This document shows, piece by piece, positions 11,437 to 23,600 of a stretch of DNA of 64,000 bases. Numbering within the stretch: position 1 is the stretch's first letter; each line of letters starts with the position of its first letter. Origin of the DNA: Castanea sativa (lineage: Eukaryota; Streptophyta; Magnoliopsida; Fagales; Fagaceae). The DNA is taken from NCBI RefSeq assembly GCF_040712315.1, contig NC_134024.1, forward strand, positions 186,001-250,000, in the 5' to 3' direction. The position numbers were made by a program, and so were the translations under genes. The notes beneath the pieces are model-generated. The model was not told the origin of the DNA and made no database searches. It saw nothing but the letters and a program-made list of their open reading frames with translations.

Positions 11437-12287
11437 AAATTGGTCACCGATTCTCCCCCCCCCCCTTTCTTTTAGAAAGATATACTTTGTATAGTTTATT
11501 TTATTTTTACCTTTCTTATTGAGAAAATTTTTAATTACTCCCCGTAACATAGTGCTCAATTTTCTCACATTTATAATAGATCCTCCGTAATTCATACAAG
11601 CGTGAGTTTTTCTTTCCCAAATAGATGTAGGAATTCTATTGAATAGAATAATGAAAGATTACATCAAATCACAGTAGCACAGCACGGTGCTTCCCCTTGC
11701 CACAGGTGTGAGGGACTTAATACAGTACTAGGCATGTTTAGCAAAACACAGTTGTCCTCTAATGTTTTTAGTCAGGTTGAATTTAAGATATATATTATTC
11801 ATTCCTATGGGATGACACATAGGAGTGAACAATTCGTTGAATATGTTGTCATAATTTATGGCTTACCTTTTCGTATGTATTTGATTTTATTGATATACAC
11901 GCGCATACAGAGCAACTACATCAGTAAGTGTAAAAGTTTCATTTTATTTTACATTAAAAATCTATTTTTTTTTATTTTACACACCAATTTTTACAAAACA
12001 CCCACATCAGTCTATTTGTTCTACACATTTATTCAATAAAATATTCATTCTTTTACAATTTTTTATTATTTCCTCACTCACTACTCCTCTCTCTCACATA
12101 CCCAACACTACCAAACAATATTAAAATATTAAATGTACGAGCTAAAGTAACCATGTATATATATGCACGGTTACTGTAGCACTTGTACATTTATGCACAA
12201 TTTTACACCCACTGATATGAGTTTTTTTTTTTTTGTCAAAATGTGCATATTTCAACACTTTTTCTATTTTGCACTATTTTGCACTTA
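11437..12287. other. AT-rich spacer, no gene seen
   Basis: It has a C-run at 11454-11464, poly-T tracts and short low-complexity ORFs without recognisable domains. Confidence 0.5.
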
Positions 12288-12637
12288 GAGCATTGACATC
12301 CCAAAATTCTATCCCATCCAATTTTATCATCCCAAAAAACTACTTTATCAATTATACCATACAATTTTACAATACTCTCAGCATCCCAACTTTTATTTTA
12401 CAATACAACATATTAAAATAACATTTTTACACAATAAATTAATATATCCCAAAACCCAAATAAAAACAAAAACCCAAAATCCAAAAACCCGGTGAGAGAG
12501 AGCGAGAGAGAGAGAGAGAGAGAGGAATTGGTTTTTACAAGTCCGGATGTGTGGGGGGTTTTGAGCTTTTATGCTAAATTTTTCCTACATATGGCATATG
12601 TCATTCCCAATGTAAATGCTCACTAATGCAAGTGCTC
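12288..12637. mobile_element. TIR MITE (GAGCATT family)
   Basis: It begins GAGCATTGACATCCC and ends with the imperfect inverse GCATTAGTGCTC-type terminus (aatgcaagtgctc), flanked by TTA at 12285-12287 and 12638-12640. A TTA duplication fits PIF/Harbinger-type MITEs. It contains a (ga)n tract near 12495-12525. There is no coding capacity. Confidence 0.55.
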
Positions 12638-13249
12638 TTAAAGATACATACAACAAAAATTTATAGCAATTCTATCTTCACTCTTACAAAAATAGCAAAA
12701 ATGGCATTAATGTCTTTATAAAGAGGTTTAAATCTTAAGACTCTAAAATCTTCCACAACCAAAACATTGGAAAGTGTTCCCAAAAAAAATACTGAAGAAA
12801 TTTTCCTCTTTCAGGTTGTGAGGAATGGAATGGTGATATTATTGTATTTTCCTTTCATACATTGGATAAAAATTAGTATTAGCCAAACTAGACTTCTTTG
12901 GAACATCTTACAAATAAAAAAATCTTGTCCATTCAACTCAATAAACTCTGAAGTCTAGACTAAATATCTCCATCAAATATCCTCTCTCTTGCTTTTGATG
13001 CCTGAAACATCAACATAAATACAACTAAGCATTCAAAATGGTTTAGTCTAATATTTTGTCCATTCAACTCAATTGGACACCAATTATTTCAGTTACAAAT
13101 AGTTATAAGGTTCTCAATTTTCATACTATATGATCAAGTTGAACATGAATTTTAGTTGTAGAAAGGTGTAAAAATAAAACCAAATATATTGAAAGGAATA
13201 ATTTTTTAAGAGCTAGAAGAAATGCTTGTATAGTAGACCCTGTCAGCAT
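12638..13249. other. AT-rich stretch downstream of the MATE pseudogene
   Basis: No gene is seen. It may include the 3' remains of the MATE gene just below 13250: the frame continues past the early stop with MLTGSTIQAFLLALK-like coding. Confidence 0.4.
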
Positions 13250-15237
13250 TCAGATCCAAAGACCCTTTCCTTTCAAGTGTACAACGAAGGCCAAAACAAC
13301 ACCTACTGGAACCCCAACCAGATAATATGCCCCGAGATTTACATAGGCTCCTATATCCTGCCAGCCACTTCCTCTAGCAACCCCTGATGCATGTATAGCG
13401 CAAAATAACTTTGTGAGTTAATGGCAAGCAATAGCAAGAAAGAATCACAACTTCTACATTGGCATCTTATGCTGATCTATTTTGATGAAATATACACAAT
13501 ATGATTATGATGGTTATGACTATGGCATAACTACTAACTAGACATTTCCTGTTAAGGATGTAAGGCTATTTTTTAATCCAGAAAGAAATTTACTTCCAAG
13601 AGTGAACTTGTTTAAATCTTTCCACACCATTAGTTAACTTTTTAATTGCAAAGAAAATATTCTAAATGAATAATGAACTAATGTGTATTTGATAGTATAG
13701 CTATAGTATTCACTTGAATTGATAAGAATTAAGAAGTTATAACTTTCAAAAATTTAGCTCCAAATCAAAGCCCATTACGTGAGAGAAATGTGAGAAAGTT
13801 ACCTGAAAGTACTGCTTGTAAGCCATCCATGATTATTGAGAGACAAAGCAAAGGACCCATATCTGCAATACGATCTACAATTTCCTTCTTACTGCTGAAG
13901 GCATAGCCCAAAACAAGATGGCAGAAGAAGAGAATCATGGCTAAAAAAACCATCTCTGCAACTACAAGAACCATTATGGCCTTAACAGTCATTTTAGCTG
14001 CTTGTGCATTCCCAGCTCCCAACTCATTTGAAACCCGAGTGCTACAAAGTGTTTAATGCATTCTTTTTCAAAACAATTGTATAACATGCTTAGACAAGTT
14101 TAGGCGTAAGGAAACAAATATAAGAGCAAACCTTGCTGTTGCCGCAAATCCATATGGTATGTAGTACTGCAAATTAGTAATTGTAAGGCTGCATGCAGTG
14201 AAAAATTAGAAGCATTCTATTGTAAATCTCATACAGTAAATATGGAAAAGAAGCATACCATAGCGAAAGCACTGAAGTCTCCAATTCTGGATTTGGTAAA
14301 AGCCCAGAAAGCAAAATAAGTCCCTCAAACGACCACCATTCAAGACTATTATGATTGACAAGCAACAAAATGCTAAGAGACTTGATACATGTAGCCAAAA
14401 AATGAAGACTACAAATTTCTTGAAAGAAAGAACAAAACAGAAAATTACCAAACCATTCCAGCTGAAGGAACAGCAAAACGAAAGAACTCCCTCATGCTGA
14501 AGAAGACATCCTTTGAGAATACGGCTCTCACAAGCAGAAGAGTACTTCATGTATACCCCAAGCATCAAGCATGAGCACATCCAGCAAATATGATGAAGCA
14601 GAGGCTAATGCAGCCGCACTACTTCCTAACTTTAATTTAAAAACCAGAGTCCAACAAAAAGGTATATGGAAACATAGAGCTGCAAATGAACTAAAGAGCA
14701 ATGGAAGGATCAGGCTCTGAGTCTGGTAATAGCGAACTAGTGGTTGAAGTATAGCGTATGCAAACAGGTAAGGGACGAGGCATATGCAGTATTTGTGAGC
14801 TATATGTGAGATTGTTGGATCTTGGCCTATGAGTATTAGTAATTTGTCTGTGACCATCCATAGGATAGATATTGGGATACAAACCAGAATAAGAGAGATG
14901 ATGGCGGCATAAGTATAAATTCCTAGTTTTTTATATTGCTCTGCCCCATAGGCTTGTCCGCATAAAGTCCCTAATGCACCAGCCATCCCACACTGCTTAG
15001 CAGTCAAAAATTCACTTATCGTGATGATTGAATTAAATTCCTTAATCAGACATATCAGATTCTCAAACTAGCAGACAAAAACAACAACAATAAATATGGT
15101 TTGGACATACATTTGACAAAGAATTATGCTTTTGATTTACTAATTTATGTAAGTAAATAAACAGATATTAGGCTGTTAGTTTTAGGCAAGTCAATCAAGT
15201 TCATTAAGGATTGTGAAGAACCTTGAGCTCTACTAAG

Positions 15238-15268
<31 letters not shown>

Positions 15269-15845
15269 CTAGTGCGTTAGGATCTGATTGCTTATTTGTT
15301 GAAAGTAATACAAGAATAAAAATTGGGGATTATTTTATTATATTTCTGTAAATAACCTCTCAAAATAATCCCAAAACACTGGATTTTTTTGGGCTTGCCA
15401 AACGACTTCAAGCACAAAGGTGGTCGAGTTTAAACCAGGCCAAAGTTATTCAGATAGCCAAATTATCAATTAAGCAGAATTTTTTTTTGCAGCTTTACTA
15501 TGGATATATATTTCATTAGTGATTGGTAAATCTATAGGTGTGTCTTCTATTCTACGCTGATTAAAAAGCAGGGTTTTCAATTTTTTCAGCTATAATGCAT
15601 GCATGAAATTTATCTAGAGAAGGACAAAGGGGACAAAAGAACTTTACAATGAGACTGTAGCCAGTTACAATGGTGAAAGAAAAGGCGACAAAGACCCCAG
15701 AAAGAGAGAGTTCATCAAGGTGTCCCACCATCATCAGGGTAACAAACGGCAGGCTATACTGCAAGACTGAGACAGCTACCATTGGTGCTGATAAAAAGCT
15801 CACCATCTTTAGCTCTTTCACAAACCCCTCCCACTTCCCTTCCAT
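13250..15845 (-). pseudogene. MATE (multidrug and toxic compound extrusion) transporter pseudogene
   Basis: Six exons can be traced on the minus strand: 15648-15845, 14449-14992, 14259-14345, 14132-14188, 13803-14041 and 13250-13383, all with GT-AG borders and phases that agree. The product matches plant MATE/DTX proteins: [77 protein letters not shown], and [13 protein letters not shown]. These are multi-pass proteins that export organic compounds by cation antiport at the vacuole or plasma membrane. Three lesions break it: a 7-bp tandem duplication (14559-14572), a second frame-changing indel near 14530-14540, and a TGA at 13250-13252 where GLWI is followed by Gly in relatives, removing the last membrane segment. 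Intron borders are intact, so decay is probably recent. Confidence 0.85.
15237..15262. repeat. (CA)n microsatellite in MATE intron 1
   Basis: About twelve CA units lie within the first intron of the MATE pseudogene. Confidence 0.9.
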
Positions 15846-16294
15846 TTCCTACCTTAATTCCTTCCGAAACAAACAGTGCCTATTCAGATTTCCTAGTCTG
15901 ATTCAAACAGTTTTATCCACTAAGATGACTATTGCTGTTAGCTCTTAACCCTTTTTGACCTGTTGTGTTCAACATGATATGGCTTAGATTTATATACCCA
16001 AATTTTAGGCTATCTCGTAGTTTGGTCCAACTGTGACCATTAATTTGGCCTTAGCAGCATATTCCCACTCACATGCTCCATAAGTTCTTATCATCTTATG
16101 CATGTAACTGTCATGTTTGCACCTGAAACGCTCCCCCCAGATGTTATGGTTCACAGAACAAATATGGGATGTTCCACAACATTTGGCAACTACAAGAAGT
16201 CAAGAATAACCATACTTGCCCCTCCCGAAATAAAATATATTAAAAAAAAATATTAAATTTTGTTTTAGAGAAATAGAAACATATTGAATTCAAA
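15846..16294. other. Region upstream of the MATE pseudogene
   Basis: This would hold the MATE promoter and leader (minus strand). No motif is convincing. The left part abuts a LINE fragment. Confidence 0.35.
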
Positions 16295-17000
16295 TCAACC
16301 TGCTGGAAAATCAGCCAATACAATGTTTTCAATGTCTGGTAGAATAGACTCCATCAAGACTAATAAATAAAAAGAAACTAAAGCTCTCATTGCCAAAGCA
16401 TGAGTTACAACACTACCTTGTCTATAAGTATGAGAAAATGAAAAACTCTAAAGCGAGTTTATTGAAGACAGAATGTCTTTGATGAAATTACCAAAAGCCG
16501 AGTGATACATATTACCTTTACAGATAGCATTTATGACAATTTCCGAGTCGCCTTCTAATCATTGATGAGGGCTTAGGGATTTTTTCAGAGAGAAAAGCCA
16601 TTACTTCGCCAAGGGAGTTTTGGATTACAACTCCTATCCCAGCTTCACCCGAATCTTCAAAGAAAGCCCCATCAAAATTAGCATTTACCAAACCAGCTGT
16701 AGGCGGTCTCCAGGCAGGTTTAGCGAGCGGAGCTAATTTGGCTGGTGTCCCATTAAAATGTTTGAAGTCTGAGAGATAATTCCCTGCATTTTCAGCCACA
16801 AAATTCAGAAGAATAGTTGGCTCATTGAAACGGCATTTGTTCCTTCGGTTCCAAAGTGACCAAGCAGCAGTGGCAGGGATTCTAAGGGGACTGCTGTTTA
16901 GGCTTAGAATTGATTGAGGGAAATTCGAGTTGCTTAGAACAAGGAACAAGGTGTGACAAAACCTTCTTAAGAGAAATCCATCTCTTGAAAATAGTACTAG
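16295..17000 (-). pseudogene. LINE retrotransposon 3' end: RNase H-like domain fragment
   Basis: The minus-strand frame reads AAWSLWNRRNKCRF, a Pro-rich linker (KPAWRPPTAG), then NANFDGAFFEDSGEAGIGVV, the first RNase H strand with its catalytic Asp. About 25-30 residues that should follow (carrying the catalytic Glu) are deleted with a frameshift after KPSSM. The frame then resumes as GDSEIVINAI, SHTYRQGSVVTHALA and VLMESILPDIENIVLADFPAG before a TGA at 16295-16297. This matches the C-terminal RNase H of plant L1-type LINE ORF2. The rest of ORF2 is missing upstream: a dead, truncated copy. Confidence 0.75.
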
Positions 17001-19355
17001 GCCAATCTATGTAATTGAATTCAAAACTAATCACAAAGTAACTACAATCTGCTACTTGTTTGGCATTGGCAGCCTTCTAGATACTTGATAAGTGTCTAAA
17101 ACCTATTTTCTAATGCTTAAGCAATCATCTAACTAACAAACTAACTAGTTACAAGATGATTAGGATGCAACCACTTGAAATGCCCTACATCAGGACTCTC
17201 CTCACAAGAAGCACTTGACCTCAAGTGCTCTTGGTTGCTACAAGTTTTGTATGAATTTTTAGCCTTCTAGGATGATGCAGTTGCATTGTATAATGATTTT
17301 GCTGCTGTTGGCAGCACACCAAAGGTTGCTACTTCTGTACAGTGAAGTCCCACACAACCAACCTTCATCTTCATAAGAGTTCTACCCGGAAATGCATATT
17401 AACTTAAAATTGCCTTTAAGTATAAATCATTATACCTTTCTTCTTTCTTTTTTTCTTTTTTGACAAAAAGAAAATTGTGAATGGTTTACCAATTAATTAA
17501 TTGAGAATAAAATGTAATAATGTACCGAAAATTATTTTTGAAAACACACACAAACATAGAAATATGATAAACTTCACTTTAAAGCAATGGTAAGCTTTAA
17601 AAGAGGGCCAAATTGTACTACACACAATACACTCTCTCAAGTAATGTAGGATAAATCTTTTTTTTTTTTTTTTTCTCATTCTTAAAAAACAAAGATACAT
17701 AGAAGGAAGATAGGATGAGATTCTAACACAAAAGCACATTACAAACATCACTCAAAAATTATGTTAACTTTTAAAGACTTATGTAATTACTTTTTTTTTT
17801 TTTAGAATCTCATTTCATGTATTGTGAGCCTATATAATAATAATAATAATAATAACTACAACATTTGACTTTTGATTAACTTTTGATATCATAAATCATA
17901 GTATTTTGCCTTAAAAAGCTATTAAGACCTCATAATTTTACATGTCATTATTCTATTACATATTTTTCAAATGATTATAAATTTTATTATATATTTAAAT
18001 CTTACATTAAAATCTTACCAAATCATATTTTCTTTATATAGTATAATATATAGTTTCATACTTCCATATATGAACAAAATCATAATAAATGCTTATTAAT
18101 AATTACCAGAATTATTAAATTTTTTGCTTTGATAAAAAAATATTTTGTGAAACTTTCTCATTAATTGCACAAGTTCCATGAGAGCATGAGATCACCCCTA
18201 CGTAGGACTCACACACACACATGAGATCCGAACATGTTACATGAGAGAACTCTAGTAAAACTGACTTATAAGATAACATTCTTTTTTTTTTGGTGCACAA
18301 AGCCCATCTTCAACAAAGGTCACTCAATTACCTTGATCCCACCACCAACCCAAAGGAGGTACTATCTCTACTAAACCCAAAAGCCCATTTCTCAACTGAC
18401 CCAAAAGAAACTATAGTGACATTCTTACAACAAATATGGGTTGGCCCAAATAGCATACGTATACATGGGCTGTTTTTGTTTGTTAAACACTAAACAGACA
18501 ACGGAAACCTCTCATTCTCATCATCCCAATTCAAAACCATAGGCATGGCTAGAAGCTTTGTATAGAGGAGAAACGTTTGTCAATGTCAGGAGGGTTAGGG
18601 CAAAGTAGTTTTGAGATCGTTTTGTGTGGGTATCCGAAGCACACAACAAAATTAGAGTGGTATACCATTAACATCCCAGCCCAGTCTTAGAGGCCCCACA
18701 AATTCACTGATTTGCATATAGGTTGGTAGTATGTCCAAAAATAAGGCTATCAATTTCAGCCCAACCCAACCAATCCCTAGGTGTAGGCCCAAATACTGTG
18801 ATATTATGGTTTTTTTTTATAGAATTTCATGGTCACCGACGTTGGTATTCGGACTCCAAACTTGGATAGGCTTAGAAACCTTGTATTATAAATAGTATTT
18901 TTTTTTTTTCAAAGTATTTGTTGTGTCATAACTCATAACTCATAACTCATAATTCATGGCTAGAGTGAAAACAAACCACAATTTGCTGTTAATTTTTTTT
19001 TTTTGGTGATTTGGATGTTATTGAATAAAGGACAACGATTTGCTGTAAACTAAGTTGCAACAACTCTTGCAAAAAATGACAATTTAACACATGTACGTTT
19101 TGCAGGAGTTGTTGCAACTTAATTTGTAGCAAATCTTTACGCTTGAATAAAAAATTAACTTAGTTTGTGTTGATAATATTTTCACTTGAGAAAGACAAGA
19201 TAGAAAGATTGATGAGTTGATTATTTGTAATTCTGTGGTATGGTGTAGCCTTTTTTTTTCTTTTTTTTTTTTTCTTGGTTGTGTTATTGTAAGGGTTCTC
19301 AAGAACCAAAGTTGATAATCTGACTATATATATTTGCTGGTTTGTAGTAGCTAAC
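17001..19355. other. AT-rich spacer with retroelement scraps
   Basis: On the minus strand near 17140-17250 the phrase cacttgaggtcaagtgcttc followed by gaggagagtcctgatgtagg looks like the end of a Ty3/gypsy polyprotein, polypurine tract and LTR start, but it is too short to prove. There is a (taa)n run near 17836-17856. No host gene is seen. Confidence 0.35.
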
Positions 19356-20028
19356 CTATGAAGCACGGGTGCGTTTCGGGATTCGGGTGCGGGTGCGGGA
19401 GCGGGTGCGGGTACGGGACTCGGCAATTTCTGAAAAAGTAGGGTGCGGGTGCGGCGATTAAAAAATTATTAAAAAAATTATTATTTATATTTTTAATATA
19501 TTGCTAAACATACTTTTTTCACATTATATAAACATATACCAAATTTAAAAACAATAGTAAATAATAACTAGAACACAACTCCATTATATAAACATTCCAT
19601 GATGTTCGAAAATTAAAATACAACTCACAAGTTTGAAACTAAAACAAAATAAAAGATACATCAACAAAACAGTGAGGGCTATAAGCATATAAGGGTTTTT
19701 GATTTTTTTCCCAAAACGTAACGTTTGCTTTTTTTTTTTTTTTTTTTTGGGCCAAGTAAAACGGTGCGTTGCGCACCTGGGTTTTTTTTTTTTTTTTTTT
19801 GAATTTCGGCCGGTATCGGTTTTGGACCCGATACGGACCGATTCAGGCCGATTCGGCGCGCGTCGGCCTGAATTGGCACCGTATCAACGCGAATCGCGCT
19901 GAAAAAAATTAATTTTTTATTGCCCGACGCGGCACGAACGCACAGGCAGCGGCGTCGCCTGCCCGTCGCCGCGTCGGGCCGCGTCCGAAGCGGGTGCGAC
20001 GGCCCAAACGCCGCACCCGTGCTTCCCA
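19356..20028. mobile_element. 673-bp non-autonomous TIR transposon with GC-rich ends
   Basis: The termini GAAGCACGGGTGCG and CGCACCCGTGCTTC are exact inverses, and the 9-bp direct repeat gtagctaac flanks the element (19347-19355 and 20029-20037). The ends are GC-rich (repeats of gcgggtgcggg at left; cgcgtcgggc near right), whereas the middle is AT-rich with two poly-T runs. A 9-bp duplication suggests a Mutator-like element; an 8-bp reading would suggest hAT. No transposase is present. Confidence 0.8.
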
Positions 20029-20037
20029 GTAGCTAAC

Positions 20038-22682
20038 AAAACTAATTTAAATATAGATTGAGCTTCAATTTCAAAGTTGGGTATTGATAAAGAGTTTGAG
20101 TAGCTTAGTCTATGAAAGGAGTTGGATGTATTTGTTGGTAATTCATTAATCACATTATATGTAGGGAGTGGTTGCAACAGTAATGCATGATATGTTTTTG
20201 ATAAGATGCCTCAAAAAGATTATTATAATGTGGCATTTATGAGGTATATTTTGAGAATTATTGAGATAGGAACAATTATATTTAGCCTTTCTGAGTTCTG
20301 AGAATTAATTCCTGCTCCAACCATATACCTTATTTACTTAGTGAGCAATTAAAATTCGATCACAAGAATTAGCCGCAATAGACAGCTAAAAATTTCAATG
20401 ATAAGCAGTGTGTTTGTAGATTGGATTATGGTTGTTGCTATCTAATGCCTATGCTAGGCTTCACACCAATTAGTAAAACCATTCGAGCAACTTCATTTGC
20501 ACAGAATGACCAGGAACCATTTAGTATATATGGATAATCTGAATACAAATACATAAAAATATAACAACCAGGGCAATTTAATAAAATATGTGAGGGTTTC
20601 AGTCAAAGTATTTTTGCTTATATGTAATTCCTTTTGTTTATGAGTTTTCTTTGATGAGCTTTTGACTAATTTGAGCTGCATTATAATAATAACTTTGTAC
20701 TAGCATGATATAGCTGCTGCGACAACATGGTCCTTAGAAATTAGCTATCTTTAAATATGTGTTGTCCCTTGCCACTGCTTGCATTCTATTTGCACCGCCT
20801 TGCTCTAGTTGTTGAAACTTGAAAGTTCTAGCTTGAGCCCCATGCTAAGTCCTACGATTGGCCTAAAGTTGAGGTTTTGTATAAGTTGTTTTGAACTTCA
20901 ATTAAGTTAGTGGCTTAATATATGTGGCATGCATTAACGAGCCAATCTCTGGGGGCTTTGGTCAAATTATTTTTTCTTACATGTAATTCCTTTTGTTTGA
21001 GAGTTTCCTTTGATTAGTCGTGGACATAATTATTGTACTTTTTATTTTAGTTCCAAAAGCCATAGATTTGAGGAGGGTTGAGTCAATTCATATAAGCAAC
21101 AGATTGACATATTTATTTTCCACTCGGAAACCAACCTGTTTAAAAATCATATGATTGTGATTCTTAAGAATATTTAAAATAAAAAAACATAATATTACTA
21201 ATTTAACACTTGTGAAACATATGTGAACCAATATTATAACACTTGTTATATGTGTTATGATATTTTTGTTGTCTTTATAGATTTTCTCATATTAGAAATA
21301 TATGTAGATAATTAATATGACTTTTGTTTGATTTCTATATTATAGATTTTAGTTGATTGACTCCCATGGAGGTACTCAGATAGTTGGCTCATTGATCTAA
21401 AATATAACGTATCTTGAAGGTTTAAGGTTCAATCTACTACACTATTAATCAACGAGATTTTCAAGATATCTCATGGACAGAAAGTGAAATAATCTAGCCA
21501 AATACAAGGATATATATATATATATATATATATATTGGAAATTCATCTAATTCATTTTAAGATAGATGGATAGAATTTTAAAAACATTATAATAGTATTA
21601 GGTGGAATAATTATTTTTAACCATTTCGAAAAAGAAAAAAATCATGGGAAAGGCCCATATTAGACCCAAAGTAGAGAACATAAAAAATAAAGGCCCATTG
21701 GGAAAAGTTATGGGTTGTAGCCCTATTCAGGAAATACATATTAAAGATTGCAATAGGCCTAAAGACACCGGAAACGGAAATGGGGTTGTCGGTTTGGTGG
21801 GATATACCAACCCAAGATCCCAAACACGCTTGATATTAGTATAATAATCTTGAAACTTTATATTTTTAGCTTTATAATATTATTCCAATATTCCTTCCGT
21901 TCTATATTATTAAAAAAAAAAATACAATATCTTTCATAAAATTATCGAAAATCAAGTAACATTCTAACAGATTCAAATCTTGCCTACTTTAAAGCACAAA
22001 TATTCATCGAAAAATATTTTCAAAGATTGTTTTATTTTTCATAAAAATTTCACTTATCATGGGATTTGATATGTCTCAAATTGACTAGATTGTATGGAGC
22101 CTAATTTTATGTTTGATAGGGTTTAAACTAGATCTAACTTGAAAGTGTATGCGTTACAGTTCTAAATAGGGTTTAACTCATTTTAAATGTAGTTTTATCA
22201 CTACAGAATTAGAGTTTTATGACTACAAGCAATTTTTGTACTATTCTCTCTAATATAGTGAAAATTGCTATAACTTTACAAACATAGTCCAAATGGTGAA
22301 CCATGTAAATATTTTCGTGTTGCATAAATGTTTTTTTGCGTGTTCTTCAATCTATTTTTTTCCTCCTTCATAGATCATAGTCCATGCGAGAAATTTTTAT
22401 TTATTTATTATTTTTTATAGATATCATAAAAGTTAAATTTACAACATTTTGTCTATTTAGAGAAAATTTATGACATATGCTCCATGATTATTGTTTTTTT
22501 AATCCAATCAAGACACACTTTACTTGCTTTCTCAAAAAAAAAAAAAAAAAAAAAGACACTTTACATGAAACTTGATGAATAATAATGAACACAAAGCTCT
22601 CCATTAGCTGCGTCAAAGAACATACTTAAGGGGTGTTTGGTACATGCACTTAAATAACAATTTTTATTTTTTTGGAAATACA
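20038..22682. other. AT-rich spacer with a dispersed direct repeat
   Basis: 20590-20658 and 20951-21017 are diverged direct copies around tgtaattccttttgttt. There is a (TA)n run at 21510-21535. No gene is seen; short ORFs have no recognisable domain. Confidence 0.5.
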
Positions 22683-22979
22683 TGAGTAAAAGAGGAGTCC
22701 AAATCTTCTGTCCCACTCTTCCTGCTCCACTATATATTCTACAAATAAAAACATGTCACATGTCCATCTATTTTATTAAATGCTAAATTTATGCATTCTA
22801 TTATTACAATTTTCTAAAATAAATAAATAAATAACCCATCATATTTAGGTAATTGAAATAATAGAAGGCATAAATTTAGTATTTAATAAAATAAATGTAC
22901 ATGTGACATATTTTTATTTGTGGAGTATATAGTGGAGTAGGAAGAGTAGGATAGAAGATTTGGACTCCTTTTTTACTCA
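22683..22979. mobile_element. Palindromic MITE (AGGAGTCCAAATC family)
   Basis: Long inverted arms: the left starts TGAGTAAAAGAGGAGTCC and the right ends with its inverse. The arms extend about 120 bp (caaataaaaacatgtcacat inverse near 22900). A relative lies at 38243-38466. No coding capacity. Confidence 0.8.
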
Positions 22980-23169
22980 AACAAAAAACAAAGTAGGATG
23001 GAAGATATTCATTTTAGCAAACTTCATTCTTGCTTGAGCGAACTCAAATAAAAAATTTCAATTAATCCTTGTTCGACTGAAATTACTATAAACAATAAAA
23101 CAATCTTGCTAAATTGACATATATCTTAGCTTTCACTAATATATTCGGGTAACCAAACCCACTAGTCTT

Positions 23170-23600
23170 CAGTCTTCACCCGAAATTAGAGACCTGGTGA
23201 TGAATCGCGAGCTTTATAGTATAGAATTTGAAAGTTCACTCTTATTCCTTCTTTACTTGCACTCTACAATTAAACTTAGCCAAGATATGTTTGATGTCCA
23301 TGTCCACTCCATGAATACCTCTAAGGAAAGACAGGGCAATATGTCATTAAAAATAGATCTTGAGAAAGCCTTCAACTAGTTAGAATGAAGCTTCATTAGG
23401 CAGTGCCTATCATTTTTCGGTTTTCCTTTACCTTGGTGAAAGATTGAATTCCTTCCAACCTAGACTCAGGGAATCCGACATGGTGGCGGCCCAACTCTCC
23501 CCCGTATATATTCATCATTTGCACGGAGTACCTGGCCTGGTTAATCTAGAGATAGGTGGGCATAAGATCTTCTCGTGTTTTTGCAAAAGCCACTGATAAG
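23170..23600 (+). pseudogene. LINE reverse transcriptase remnant
   Basis: It reads NMSLKIDLEKAFN, a stop, LE, a stop, SFIRQCLSFFGFPLPW, then TQGIRHGG; after a frameshift PLSPVYIH follows. These match the plant LINE RT segment (KIDLEKAYDRLEW, GIRQGDPLSPYIF). The YADD catalytic motif is not seen, and multiple stops and shifts mark it as dead. Confidence 0.6.

Noticed and set aside
14691..14882. Minus-strand ORF overlapping MATE exon 2
   Set aside because: Shadow frame of the MATE coding exon.
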